A stretch of DNA of 64,000 nt from R-RK-3 sp031399085 (lineage in GTDB: Bacteria > Pseudomonadota > Alphaproteobacteria > Rhizobiales > Rhodomicrobiaceae), in assembly GCA_031399085.1 (NCBI GenBank), contig JANNOQ010000107.1, forward strand, positions 1 to 64,000, given 5' to 3'. Position numbers and translations under genes: made by a program. Below are positions 7,275 through 15,574 of this stretch, piece by piece. Numbering within the stretch: the stretch's first letter is position 1; each line of letters begins with the position of its first letter. Under the pieces are notes generated by a model. It had not been told where the DNA came from. It saw nothing but the letters and a program-made list of their open reading frames with translations, and searched no databases.

Positions 7275-8465
7275 CTATTCCCCCGCGCCGACGGGGCCGA
7301 GGCCCACCGCCGCGCGCTTCTCGTCGACGGTGAGAAAATCGGCGCGCTGGATGCGGTCCCACAGCGCCGCGCGCTCGGTCGCCAGCGCGTCGATCTTGTC
7401 GAGCGCCGGGCGCAGCTCCAGCCGCTCGCCGAAATTCGGCCCGAGCCACATGGTCAGCGCCTTCAGCGTGCGGTTCACGATGCCGAGCACCGTCTGCCGC
7501 CAGAACACCCGGTTCGCCTCCGCGTAATTCGCATAGGTGTTATCCCCCGGTATGCCGAGCAGCATCGGCGGCACGCCCAGCGCCAGCGCGATCTCGCGCG
7601 CCGCCACATGCTTGGCCTCGATGAAATCCATATCCTTCGGCGACAGCGACATCGTCTTCCAGTCGAGCCCGCCTTCGAGCAGCAGCGGCCGCCCGGCATT
7701 CATCGCGCCCTGATAATTCGTCTCCAGCTCCGACTTCAGCCGCGCGAACTGCTCCTCGGTCAGATGCCCGTCGGCGGCGGTGTAGACCAGCGCGCCGGAG
7801 GGCCGCGCCGCATTGTCGAGCAGCGCCTTGTTCCACCCCGACGCCGCATTGTGCAGGTCGATGGCCGACGACGCCGCCTCGATGGGCGACATGCCGTAAT
7901 AATCGTTTGACGGGTTGAACAGCGCCATATGCAGGATCGGCCGCAGCCCGCTTTCGGGCGACTGGCGGAAGCGCACACTCACCCCATTGGCGGTGTATTC
8001 ATATGCCTCCGGCCAGCCATCGCCGCCGGCGACGATCTTCATCCGGTCGGGCCGCAGCACATGCAGCTCGCGCACCGCGCCGCCGACGCTGACCGCCTCC
8101 ATATAGGCGTTGCCCGCGATCAGCAGATAGCCATACCAGTCCTCCAAGAGGTCCGGACCGCAGGCGGCGGCGTTCGGCTGGGCGAGAAGCGAGAGCAGCG
8201 GATGCGCGGCGATCTCGGTGTCGCCCTCGAATAGGCGGAGCGGGACGGAAGCGGCCGCCTCGGCGATCATCCGCACCGCCCGGTAGACGATGGGGTTGCG
8301 CGCATAGCCCTCGCGGGCGAAGGCGGCGTAGTCCTTGGGGGACCACATGGGTTGGCCGGTGTGGTGCAGGGCGATGAGGGGGTGGGTGACGGAGGATTTG
8401 GTTGTGGGGGCGGCAGGGAGCGTTGCGCCGCGAAGGAGCGCGGTCGCTAGGGTGCGGAGGGACAT
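7275..8465 (-). CDS. HK97-family portal protein (GTA g3)
   Basis: The 396-residue protein has the portal signatures ARNPIVYRAVRMIAEAAAS and PLLSLLAQPN. It also has LLEDWYGYLLIAGNAYMEAV, LHVLRPDRMKIV and ILHMALFNPSNDYYGMSPIE. The tail half shows GVPPMLLGIPGDNTYANYAEA, FWRQTVLGIVNR and DFLTVDEKRAAVGL. Portals form the dodecameric ring through which DNA is pumped. The gene is full length. In other GTA clusters portal follows the large terminase closely; here a three-gene cassette of about 2.1 kb intervenes. Confidence 0.93.
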   Translation of the reverse strand: MSLRTLATALLRGATLPAAPTTKSSVTHPLIALHHTGQPMWSPKDYAAFAREGYARNPIVYRAVRMIAEAAASVPLRLFEGDTEIAAHPLLSLLAQPNAAACGPDLLEDWYGYLLIAGNAYMEAVSVGGAVRELHVLRPDRMKIVAGGDGWPEAYEYTANGVSVRFRQSPESGLRPILHMALFNPSNDYYGMSPIEAASSAIDLHNAASGWNKALLDNAARPSGALVYTAADGHLTEEQFARLKSELETNYQGAMNAGRPLLLEGGLDWKTMSLSPKDMDFIEAKHVAAREIALALGVPPMLLGIPGDNTYANYAEANRVFWRQTVLGIVNRTLKALTMWLGPNFGERLELRPALDKIDALATERAALWDRIQRADFLTVDEKRAAVGLGPVGAGE

Positions 8466-8554
8466 GGGGAAGCCTTGAAGTTGAGCAGGATTGTTGCTGT
8501 AGAAGCAATTACAGGTACTGATATCCTGTGTATCGGAAACTACATCGCTGCCCC

Positions 8555-9190
8555 TTATTCATTCACCGCTTCAATGGCGGGTGCAGGCGGTCGAGCGTAC
8601 TGCATAAAGGCTCCGTTCCGAAATCTTGCGGCAGATAAGAATGTGGGGCCAATTAAGTCGATTAAGCGTTTCAGTCGTGCTTTCTCCGCTCGCTTTTTTT
8701 CGCGGTTAGAACCAGCGTAAGGGGGTGCCATGAGATCAGAGTGATTTGGCTTCCCTGGAAGCGCTGTGTCATAGATACAAACGAAGCGCCTGCCTTCATC
8801 ATATCTCACCGTCGCTGCCCGGAAAGACAGCATGCCATGAAAGTACCTTTCCACTTGTCCGGGTCGTTGCTGCAACTCGTTGAGTGTTATAACGAATTCA
8901 TTATCAGCCGCTGCGTCTCTTACTGTGCTCAGACCACCACGATCGATTTGCATCGCTAATACTGGATTCAGCTCAGTACCGTTTAGCAAGTGCTGGGGGT
9001 CACTTATAATGAGGTGCAATGTTTCATCGTCTGTGATTTGTCCAGGCGAGTTTTCCGCCGCCTTGTATCGTTCACATCCGCAACATTCGCTTGACGCTGC
9101 ATGAACGCAGGCAGCTCTTTCGATAGCGGGTAGATGGTTGAATGCGGCTCGGCATGCCTCGCAACTCATATTGCAACCGTCAGTCCGCAA
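8555..9190 (-). CDS. Unknown protein with Cys-rich N-terminus (cassette gene 3)
   Basis: The 211-residue protein is not recognised. Its N-terminus holds a cluster of Cys: CNMSC..C near residues 6-13, one near 28, and ECCGCERY near 35-40, which could bind a metal. The middle (DDETLHLIISDPQHLLNG, then NEFVITLNELQQRPGQVERY and GMLSFRAATVRYDEGRRFVCI) looks like a mixed alpha/beta fold. A basic helix REKKRAEKARLKRLID lies near residues 163-178. The start overlaps the end of the upstream cassette gene by 11 bases, so the three genes form one operon. Base composition is lower in GC than the flanking GTA genes, suggesting later arrival. Confidence 0.6.
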   Translation of the reverse strand: MRTDGCNMSCEACRAAFNHLPAIERAACVHAASSECCGCERYKAAENSPGQITDDETLHLIISDPQHLLNGTELNPVLAMQIDRGGLSTVRDAAADNEFVITLNELQQRPGQVERYFHGMLSFRAATVRYDEGRRFVCIYDTALPGKPNHSDLMAPPYAGSNREKKRAEKARLKRLIDLIGPTFLSAARFRNGAFMQYARPPAPAIEAVNE

Positions 9191-9677
9191 AGTGTGCTAG
9201 TTCAATTGGCAAAGCCGTGCCATCAAATGCAACTCCGTCCTGAAAGTACTCTGCACCACTCACAATAGCATACCAGGTGAGGATGTTAGTTTGCTCCACA
9301 GTAAGGTGCAAATAGAACTCATTGGATTTTGCCGCGAATGTGGGAAAGCCGTCCATGTCCAGAGCTAACTGAGGACGGCGGGATACTGGCCATGCGGCAA
9401 AAAACGAGGCCAAGTATTCAGCAGTGGTGAGACTACCAGGCTCCGGCGTGGGCGCCTCCATTCCGTCCCATCCCCTCCTATATGTTCGATAGCGCTCGAT
9501 GCGCCCGAGGGTTTCCGTGAGCCATCCATCGTTTATCGGAGGGTGAAAAGGAACATTGAAGCTCGAGAGAGGTGGGCTAGTCTCCCCCGCAACGTTGGGA
9601 CTCGCTAAAGTAGCCAGCAAGCGACCAATAAGCGCGTGTAAATGGCTTGGCGATGACTCCAAGGCTACAGCAGTCAT
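9180..9677 (-). CDS. Unknown GWDG-motif protein (cassette gene 2)
   Basis: The 165-residue product has a variable N-terminus and a core beginning YRTYRRGWDGMEAPTPEPGS. It then has LTTAEYLASFFAAW, a P.LALDMDGFPTFAAKSNEFY strand region, and LTVEQTNILTWYAIVSGAEY. The RGWDG..AP..EP...A..YL.....P......DG layout recalls a widespread family of short hypothetical proteins, but no function is known to me. It overlaps the upstream TIGR04255-like gene by 4 bases (ATGA) and the downstream Cys-rich gene by 11 bases. Tight coupling suggests the three act together. Confidence 0.6.
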   Translation of the reverse strand: MTAVALESSPSHLHALIGRLLATLASPNVAGETSPPLSSFNVPFHPPINDGWLTETLGRIERYRTYRRGWDGMEAPTPEPGSLTTAEYLASFFAAWPVSRRPQLALDMDGFPTFAAKSNEFYLHLTVEQTNILTWYAIVSGAEYFQDGVAFDGTALPIELAHFAD

Positions 9678-10483
9678 TGTCGCTTCTCCGCTTTCAATGC
9701 AATTCGATCAGCAATAGTGTCTAGGATAATCGACGCAAACAGCCCCTTCAATACCTCATGAAGATTGGTCAGCGATTCGGAAACGATGTTCAGGGTGCTC
9801 GCTTCATCCCCCCTTTCCAAATCATCCTGCATCATTGTATAAATTCCTATTGAGGGCGTGGTAGGCCGTCCAGATTGAATTAAATCAACAACATCAATGT
9901 TGACGTTTACTAAACGTCTATTTTTTTCTTTTAATTGCTCAAACCACCCACAGTGACTATGCCAAGCCGTGCCTGGTCGCACAGCGGAATTAGCTAGTAA
10001 TCCATTGTTCTTGTTTAACAGAAGCCACGGGTCAATTTCGCTGGGGGAGCCAGTCCAAATGAATCGATCCCAGTACTCCAATTTTACCTTTGTTACTGAG
10101 ACTACTTCTATAAATGTCTTCAAAAGCGGGAAAAGAAATCTTTCATACTCGCCGCGAAAAGGTGCCCAGCGAACATATTTCGTTGTGTGCCAACTTACCA
10201 TATTGGGGAATAATATAAGCTGAGATGTGTTATCTATTGAGATATAGACTTGGGATTGCCCGTGGGGATTAACAGTGATCTGCCCTCTCGCAGCGTCAAA
10301 CTCGATATTGGCTCCAGAAGTAGCGGCGGGTTTTAAACGGATCTCGCTTAAGCGAAGTGTAAAATCAGCCAATAACCTTTCGAACGGCTTTTGGGGCAAG
10401 GGCTGATCGAACATAATTGTGGCAGCACAGCGCTCGATTGCATGAGCGGGCAAAATTGGGTCGAAACGGGCAAGTTGGTCCAT
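9674..10483 (-). CDS. TIGR04255-like protein (cassette gene 1)
   Basis: The 269-residue product (MDQLARFDPILPAHAIERC) has the layout of the sporadically distributed TIGR04255 family of unknown function. An N-terminal 'hAIe' region is followed by FDQPLPQKPFERLLADFTLR. Later come ILFPNMVSWHTTKYVRWAPF, EYERFLFPLLKTFIEVVSVT, KVKLEYWDRFIW and LVNVNIDVVDLIQ. The C-terminal helix LTNLHEVLKGLFASIILD resembles the usual HdxIk..Fesmit end of that family. It is the first gene of the cassette and clearly AT-richer than the terminase upstream. A TAA in frame just upstream fixes the ATG at 10483 as the first possible start; its ribosome binding site is poor. Confidence 0.65.
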   Translation of the reverse strand: MDQLARFDPILPAHAIERCAATIMFDQPLPQKPFERLLADFTLRLSEIRLKPAATSGANIEFDAARGQITVNPHGQSQVYISIDNTSQLILFPNMVSWHTTKYVRWAPFRGEYERFLFPLLKTFIEVVSVTKVKLEYWDRFIWTGSPSEIDPWLLLNKNNGLLANSAVRPGTAWHSHCGWFEQLKEKNRRLVNVNIDVVDLIQSGRPTTPSIGIYTMMQDDLERGDEASTLNIVSESLTNLHEVLKGLFASIILDTIADRIALKAEKRQ

Positions 10484-10517
10484 AATGCGATGTTACGGGT
10501 TTAACGACTTGTATTGC

Positions 10518-10547
10518 TACGTAATGATCGTAGCGAATCATGATTCG
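10518..10547 (-). promoter_or_regulatory. Palindromes upstream of the TIGR04255 cassette
   Basis: Two adjacent inverted repeats lie between the terminase stop and the cassette. One is a perfect 14-bp palindrome CGAATCATGATTCG at 10534-10547; the other is CTACG...CGTAG at 10518-10534. The surrounding sequence is AT-rich compared with the GTA genes. They could be an operator for an independent cassette promoter. An AGGAGG followed by ATG on the minus strand at 10541 lies inside the palindrome, but the reading frame from it overlaps the TIGR04255 gene extensively. Confidence 0.35.
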
Positions 10548-10590
10548 TTTTCCTCCTGAATGCAACCGGTTATGCAATTGCTCCGCCATC

Positions 10591-11946
10591 TCAGAGTTTC
10601 CGTATCCTCGGCGCCCCCCTCGCCTCCAGCACCAACTCCGTCACCCCCCAAACCAGCGCATCGACCCGATCCGGACTCCCCCCGCCCGACAGTCCGCCCA
10701 CCCCGAAATCGCACATCTGGTCCTCCAGCTCTGGCCACACGCCCACATGCGCCACGCGGCCCTGCTCATAGAGCGCGGCGACCGGTTCGGCGCGGAGATA
10801 TTTGCCGCGCGTGGCGCGCACCATGCGCACGGGCACGCCGGGCGAGACCTGCCGCAGCATTTGCGCGACCAGCTCGCCGCCCTGATTGACCTCGGCGACG
10901 ATGCAGTCGGCCTCCAAACTCTCATAGAGGCGGACGGCGGCGCGCGCCCAGTCGAGCGGCGCGTGCCCCCGCGTCGTGGCGTCGGCGAGCACGAAGGCGC
11001 GGCCATCCTCGGCGCGGCCGCAAGCGACGATGCCGCAAGCGTCGGCGCGCGGGCCGCTCGTCACCGGCGGGTCGACCGCGACGACGATGCGGGTTAGCGG
11101 CGGGGCGTTGTCGACGCGCAGCCGGTCGAGCGTGTCGCGGCGCCAGAGCGCGTCGGCGCGGTCCTCGATCAGGTCGCCGTCAAGCTCCTGCCGGCCGAGC
11201 CGCGTGCCCTGATAGCGGCTGACGATCGCGCCCAGGAATGAGGGCGCGAGGTTGGCGGCGTTGGCGCTAGTCGCGGCGCGGCTGATGGCGGTCGCGGGAT
11301 CGGCGATGAGGCGCTTCAGCAGCGGGATCGGGCGCGGCGTGGTCGTCACGGCCTGGCGCGGATGCTCGCCGAGCCGCAGGCAGAATTGCAGCATGTCCCA
11401 CGCCGCTTCGGCGTAGCGCCATTTCGCCAGCTCGTCGGCCCAGGCCGCGCCGAATTGCGGGCCGCGCAGGGATTCTGGGTCGTCCGCCGAGAAAAGCTGC
11501 GCCACCGCGCCATTCGGCCAGGCGAGTTCGCGGCGCGAGACGTTGTAGGCCGGACGCTCGCTCGCCGAATGGATGGCAAGCAGGCCGGATGGCCCATCCA
11601 CCATCACGGCGCGCGCGTCGCCCAAAGTCTCGCCGATCAGCGCGATGCGCTCGACCGGGCGGGTGGCGAAAGGCGGCTTGCCAAGCGCGAGACCGCGCAC
11701 CCATTCCGCCCCTGTCCGAGTCTTGCCCGCACCGCGTCCGCCCAAAATAAGCCACGTCGTCCAAGGCCCTCCGCCTTGCGCCGTCACGGGCGGAAGCTGG
11801 TCGTCGCGCGCCCAGAGCTGCCAGTCATTGGCGATGAACGCGATCTCCTTAGCGCTCAAGCCGCGTGTGAACGCCTCAACCGCCAATGCCGAGGCGCAAT
11901 CTCTCAAGGCGCTGCGCAAGCTCGTGGCGGAGGCGGTCCGCGTCAT
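10591..11946 (-). CDS. Large terminase / DNA packaging ATPase (GTA g2)
   Basis: The 451-residue protein has the ATPase Walker A motif ILGGRGAGKTRTGAEW near residues 67-82. It also has SADDPESLRGPQFGAAWADE with the Walker B-like acidic residues and the coupling region VTTTPRPIPLLKRLI. The C-terminal nuclease half shows IVVAVDPPVTSG, ADCIVAEVNQGGELV and SPDRVDALVWGVTEL, with the Asp residues expected for the RNase H-like nuclease. This is the terminase 6/17-type family of GTA g2, which cuts and pumps DNA into heads. It overlaps the small-terminase gene by 71 bases. Confidence 0.93.
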   Translation of the reverse strand: MTRTASATSLRSALRDCASALAVEAFTRGLSAKEIAFIANDWQLWARDDQLPPVTAQGGGPWTTWLILGGRGAGKTRTGAEWVRGLALGKPPFATRPVERIALIGETLGDARAVMVDGPSGLLAIHSASERPAYNVSRRELAWPNGAVAQLFSADDPESLRGPQFGAAWADELAKWRYAEAAWDMLQFCLRLGEHPRQAVTTTPRPIPLLKRLIADPATAISRAATSANAANLAPSFLGAIVSRYQGTRLGRQELDGDLIEDRADALWRRDTLDRLRVDNAPPLTRIVVAVDPPVTSGPRADACGIVACGRAEDGRAFVLADATTRGHAPLDWARAAVRLYESLEADCIVAEVNQGGELVAQMLRQVSPGVPVRMVRATRGKYLRAEPVAALYEQGRVAHVGVWPELEDQMCDFGVGGLSGGGSPDRVDALVWGVTELVLEARGAPRIRKL

Positions 11947-12385
11947 GGGCGTCCTTTCCGGCGGGGGCGGCGCTATCGGAGGCGCGGGCGCGGCTTTGGC
12001 TTTTCTCGCCGAAACCGGTCAGCTTCTCGAACAGCCGCACGAGCGTGTTCAAGGTGCGGGCGTCGCGCTCGCTGTCGGCGGCGGTCGGTGCGGCGCCGTC
12101 CGCGATGCGGGTTTCGAACTCGGTCATTTTCTGGTCCAGGGCAGTGAGCAAACGGCGCGATAAATCGGCCTTGCGCGCCGGCCGGGCGGCAATGCGCGAG
12201 GCCGCTGCGGAGAGAGCCGGCATGCGCAAAGCCCAACCATCGGCCCGCGCCCGGTCGTATAAGGCTTTGCGGTCGATCGAATGTAGCGCGCAGATGTCGC
12301 CGACTGTCAGCGACCCCGCCGCGTAGTCGCACGCAATGGCGGACCAATCCGCGCTTGCGGACTTGGAAATCTTCGCTGATGGCAA
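11876..12385 (-). CDS. Small terminase-like protein (GTA g1)
   Basis: The 169-residue product begins MPSAKISKSASADWSAIACD. Its first third is a helix-turn-helix-like segment: YAAGSLTVGDICALHSIDRKALYDRARADGW. It is followed by a long charged helical part (RKADLSRRLLTALDQKMTEFE, TLNTLVRLFEKLTG) and a Q/R-rich C-terminus. That layout matches GTA g1 / small terminase subunits, which bind DNA or organise the large subunit. It is the first gene of the cluster, and the promoter region should lie within 12386-12710. The long overlap with g2 suggests translational coupling. Confidence 0.78.
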   Translation of the reverse strand: MPSAKISKSASADWSAIACDYAAGSLTVGDICALHSIDRKALYDRARADGWALRMPALSAAASRIAARPARKADLSRRLLTALDQKMTEFETRIADGAAPTAADSERDARTLNTLVRLFEKLTGFGEKSQSRARASDSAAPAGKDAHDADRLRHELAQRLERLRLGIGG

Positions 12386-12710
12386 TTGGGTCTCGGAGGA
12401 GGCTGGAGCTATGAGGGGCGAGCTTGCGGCTCGGCGCTTCGTAAGACTAGGCGATAATGATGTTACGCCTCAGTCCAACCCGGCTGCTTCTACGAGGGTT
12501 GGCTGCTCACCCACTTTTCGGATCATGGCCAAAACATACACGAGAAGCGTTGCGCTGTGAATTCGTATATTTACGTAATGGGTGATTTTTCGCCATTACG
12601 CAGCGTTTTTGGCATCACGCCCAAGATGCTCGAAAAAGCGCTTCAATTCATTATTGGTGATTTTCACGCTTCCCTCATTCCAGTGCTGTTCCTCCGCCTA
12701 GCTTCGAACA
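12386..12710. promoter_or_regulatory. Upstream region of the GTA cluster with an inverted repeat
   Basis: This 325-bp stretch holds no convincing gene. It is AT-richer than its surroundings and presumably carries the GTA promoter, reading leftwards. An 8-bp inverted repeat, CGTAATGG at 12574-12581 and CCATTACG at 12593-12600, is a candidate regulator site. The 3' side is the end of the convergent-side YcgN gene (stop at 12711), so any terminator for that gene also lies here. Confidence 0.4.
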
Positions 12711-13154
12711 TTATCTCCCCCGCACAATATACCGCTCATACCGCCCACCCTTGACCTTCTTCTCGCTGACCGCAAATCCCTGTACCGAAATCCCCGCCTC
12801 ATGCACCGTCGCCTCGCTTCCCGATACCAGCGGGTGCCACCAAGCCAAATCCTCGCGGTTCGCCACCAGCCGGTAAGCGCAGGTCTTGGGCAGCCACGCC
12901 AGGGTCGCCGCGCTCTCAGCCGTCAATTCCACACAATCCGGCACCTTGTCGCGCCGATTTTCATAATCCTTGCAGCGGCATGAGCCGAGATTGAGCAATT
13001 TGCACGCGACCCGCGTATAAACCACCTCGGTCGTGTCCTCATCCTCCAGTTTGATCAAACAGCACTGTCCGCAGCCGTCGCAAAGCGACTCCCATTCCTC
13101 GCGCGACATCTCGCCGAGGCGTTTAGTTTTCCAAAATGGTGCATCGTCCTGCAT
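12711..13154 (-). CDS. YcgN-family cysteine cluster protein
   Basis: From the ATG at 13154 the product is MQDDAPFWKTKRLGEMSREEW followed by ESLCDGCGQCCLIKLED, LLNLGSCRCKDYENRRDKVPDC, LTAESAATLAWLPKTCAYRL and WWHPLVSG. This is the UPF0260/YcgN family, an uncharacterised small protein with conserved Cys (CDGCGQCC and CxC) suggesting zinc or iron-sulfur binding. Length (about 147 residues) is normal. A GTG at 13190 could add 12 residues. It is divergent from the penicillin-binding protein gene. Confidence 0.85.
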   Translation of the reverse strand: MQDDAPFWKTKRLGEMSREEWESLCDGCGQCCLIKLEDEDTTEVVYTRVACKLLNLGSCRCKDYENRRDKVPDCVELTAESAATLAWLPKTCAYRLVANREDLAWWHPLVSGSEATVHEAGISVQGFAVSEKKVKGGRYERYIVRGR

Positions 13155-13261
13155 CGGGGGCGGCTCTTGGCGTGTTATCGGCTTTGACACGGATGACGCG
13201 GTATAGACGTATTGCGCCGATACCGATCATCACAACCGGGAACAGGGTTTGTATTTCCCCA

Positions 13262-15502
13262 ATGCGCCGGTTAGCATATCAATTAACGCAGATTGCACTG
13301 ATTCAAAGGGCCAACCCGTTGCGCGACTGGATTTTCAAACCGAACCGCCGCAATCGCATCATTGATTGGTGGGCGCTCGATGCTTGGATCGACTCCAGCC
13401 TTTACCGCGTCTGGGCCAGATATCAGGATTGGTGGTCCGGCTACTCCAACTTTGTCAACCGATTCCGTGTTTCAGGTTTCCGGCGCGTCTCCGTTGAAAT
13501 TTTCTCTGAAGCGACCACCATCGGCGCGCTGGGCCTTATCGGTGTGCTGGCGCTGGCGCTGCCCTCTCTGGAGGCAACCAACAACCCGTCCTGGCGCACC
13601 GCCTCGCAGTATAGCGTCACTTTCCTGGACAGGAACGGCAGCGAAATCGGCAAGCGGGGCATTCTTTATTCAGACTCCGTCCCCCTCGAGGAAATCCCTG
13701 ACATCCTGATCAAGGCAACGCTTGCGACCGAGGACCGCCGGTTCTTCGACCATTTCGGCATCGACGCTTTGGGCACCTTCCGCGCCATGCTGGCTAACGT
13801 GCAGGCCAATGACGTGGTGCAAGGCGGTAGCTCGCTGACGCAGCAACTAGCCAAAAACCTCTTTTTGACCTCCGAGCGCTCCTTCGACCGAAAGGTCAAG
13901 GAAGCCTTCATTTCGCTCTGGATGGAGGCTCGCCTGACCAAGAAGGAAATCCTGAAGATGTATCTCGACCGCTCCTATATGGGCGGCGGCACCTTCGGGG
14001 TTGAAGCCGCGTCGCAGTTTTACTTCGGCAAATCGGTGCGCGAGATCAATGTGGCGGAAGCCGCGCTGCTGGCGGGTCTATTCAAGGCGCCGACCAAATT
14101 CGCGCCGCACGCCAATGCGGCGGAATCGCGCGCGCGCGCCAATCAGGTGCTGACCAACATGGTCGATGCCGGCTTCATGACCGAAGGGCAGGTCCATGGC
14201 GCAAGGCTGAACCCTGCCAAAGTCATCGACAATACCGACTCATACACCCCGAACTATTTCCTCGATTGGGCCTTCGACGAGGTTCAGCGTCTCACGCAAG
14301 GCAAAGGCGAATATAATGTCGTCGCCCGCGCGACGGTCGATATCGGCCTGCAGAAATCCGCCGAGCAGGCCGTCGAAACCACGCTGGAGCAGAACAGCAA
14401 GGCGATGCAAGTGGGGCAGGCGGCGCTAGTCTCGATGGAGACCGACGGGGCGGTGCGCGCGATGGTTGGCGGCAGAGACTATGGCGAGAGCCAGTTCAAC
14501 CGCGCCACCAAGGCCCTGCGTCAGCCGGGTTCGTCGTTCAAAACTTATGTCTATCTGACGGCCCTGGAAAACGGCGCCAAGCCGACTCAGATCGTCAATG
14601 ACAGCCCGGTGTCTTGCGGAAATTGGTCGCCTGGCAACTATTCGGGCGGGTTTAAGGGCCGGATGTCGTTGACGACGGCTCTGGCTTTGTCCATCAACAC
14701 GATTGCGGTAAAGCTGTCTTTCGACTATGGCCGCGAAAAGGTGCTCGATACGCTAAAGCGGATGGGCTTGGGGCATATCAAGAAGAGCTGTTCGATGGCG
14801 CTCGGCGATCAGGGCATTACGCCGCTCGACCACACATCGGGCTACGCGACGCTTGCGGCCGGTGGAAAGCTCGTGAAGGGCTATGCCATCACCGAGATCC
14901 GCAACGCGCAGGACGAGGTAGTTTATTCAAGGCAGCGAGACGAGCCGGCGCCGCGGCAAACCTTCGATCGCAAGGCCGTGGAAACCCTGAACGAAATGCT
15001 ATCGCATGTCATAACCGAAGGCACCGGCCGCGCCGCAACGTTGGATTTCACCAGCGTCGCCGGCAAGACTGGCACCAGCTCGGACTACCGCGATGCCTGG
15101 TTCATTGGCTATACCGGCCAATATGTGACCGGCGTTTGGTACGGCAATGACAGTTTCACGCCGATGAACAAGGTGACGGGCGGTTCGCTGCCAGGGCGCA
15201 CCTGGCATGAATATATGGTCGCAGCTTCGACGAACTATAATATTCCGCAGATTCCAGGCGTGCCGTTGCATCCCAAACAAATCGAGGAAATGCAACGCGT
15301 TGCCGAGATCAAGAAGGAAGACCCGACGCTCGGCACGGTCTCGCAGGGGGCGCGCCGGATGCCGCCAAAGACGCGTCAGATGTTGATGGCGCTCGGCAAG
15401 ATGTTTAAAGACGCTAAGCTGCTGGACGAGAACGGCGTGAAGGGCGCGTCGCTGGACGGCACGTCACCGGCAGGGCGTGTGGCAGGCGGCTCTGATCAAT
15501 AG
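13262..15502 (+). CDS. Class A penicillin-binding protein (bifunctional transglycosylase/transpeptidase)
   Basis: The protein has a membrane anchor (ATTIGALGLIGVLALALP) and then a GT51 glycosyltransferase domain with ATEDRRFFDHFGID and VVQGGSSLTQQLAKNLFL. The transpeptidase domain shows QPGSSFKTYVYL (SxxK), SINTIAV (SxN) and AGKTGTSSD (KTG), so both activities look intact. It polymerises and crosslinks peptidoglycan in the periplasm. The start chosen is the ATG at 13262 (MRRLAYQLTQIAL); the frame is open further upstream to 13136, but that would overlap the divergent YcgN gene. The tail (about 60 residues) is charged and variable. Confidence 0.9.
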   Translation: MRRLAYQLTQIALIQRANPLRDWIFKPNRRNRIIDWWALDAWIDSSLYRVWARYQDWWSGYSNFVNRFRVSGFRRVSVEIFSEATTIGALGLIGVLALALPSLEATNNPSWRTASQYSVTFLDRNGSEIGKRGILYSDSVPLEEIPDILIKATLATEDRRFFDHFGIDALGTFRAMLANVQANDVVQGGSSLTQQLAKNLFLTSERSFDRKVKEAFISLWMEARLTKKEILKMYLDRSYMGGGTFGVEAASQFYFGKSVREINVAEAALLAGLFKAPTKFAPHANAAESRARANQVLTNMVDAGFMTEGQVHGARLNPAKVIDNTDSYTPNYFLDWAFDEVQRLTQGKGEYNVVARATVDIGLQKSAEQAVETTLEQNSKAMQVGQAALVSMETDGAVRAMVGGRDYGESQFNRATKALRQPGSSFKTYVYLTALENGAKPTQIVNDSPVSCGNWSPGNYSGGFKGRMSLTTALALSINTIAVKLSFDYGREKVLDTLKRMGLGHIKKSCSMALGDQGITPLDHTSGYATLAAGGKLVKGYAITEIRNAQDEVVYSRQRDEPAPRQTFDRKAVETLNEMLSHVITEGTGRAATLDFTSVAGKTGTSSDYRDAWFIGYTGQYVTGVWYGNDSFTPMNKVTGGSLPGRTWHEYMVAASTNYNIPQIPGVPLHPKQIEEMQRVAEIKKEDPTLGTVSQGARRMPPKTRQMLMALGKMFKDAKLLDENGVKGASLDGTSPAGRVAGGSDQ

Positions 15503-15574
15503 CGCAGCTTGCCGGACCAATAGACGATCCGATGCCGCTAGCGGATCCCACGCGCAAGGGGAGGAACGGCTTTC

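Noticed and set aside
10365..10541. Possible 58-residue gene on the minus strand from an ATG with a strong AGGAGG upstream (10541)
   Set aside because: It overlaps the first 119 bases of the TIGR04255-like gene in another frame and shows no domain; the palindrome there explains the ATG by chance. Left unannotated though the ribosome binding site is strong.
12557..12754. 65-residue plus-strand frame after the GTA cluster
   Set aside because: No family resemblance and it runs antisense into the YcgN gene; treated as part of the GTA upstream region.
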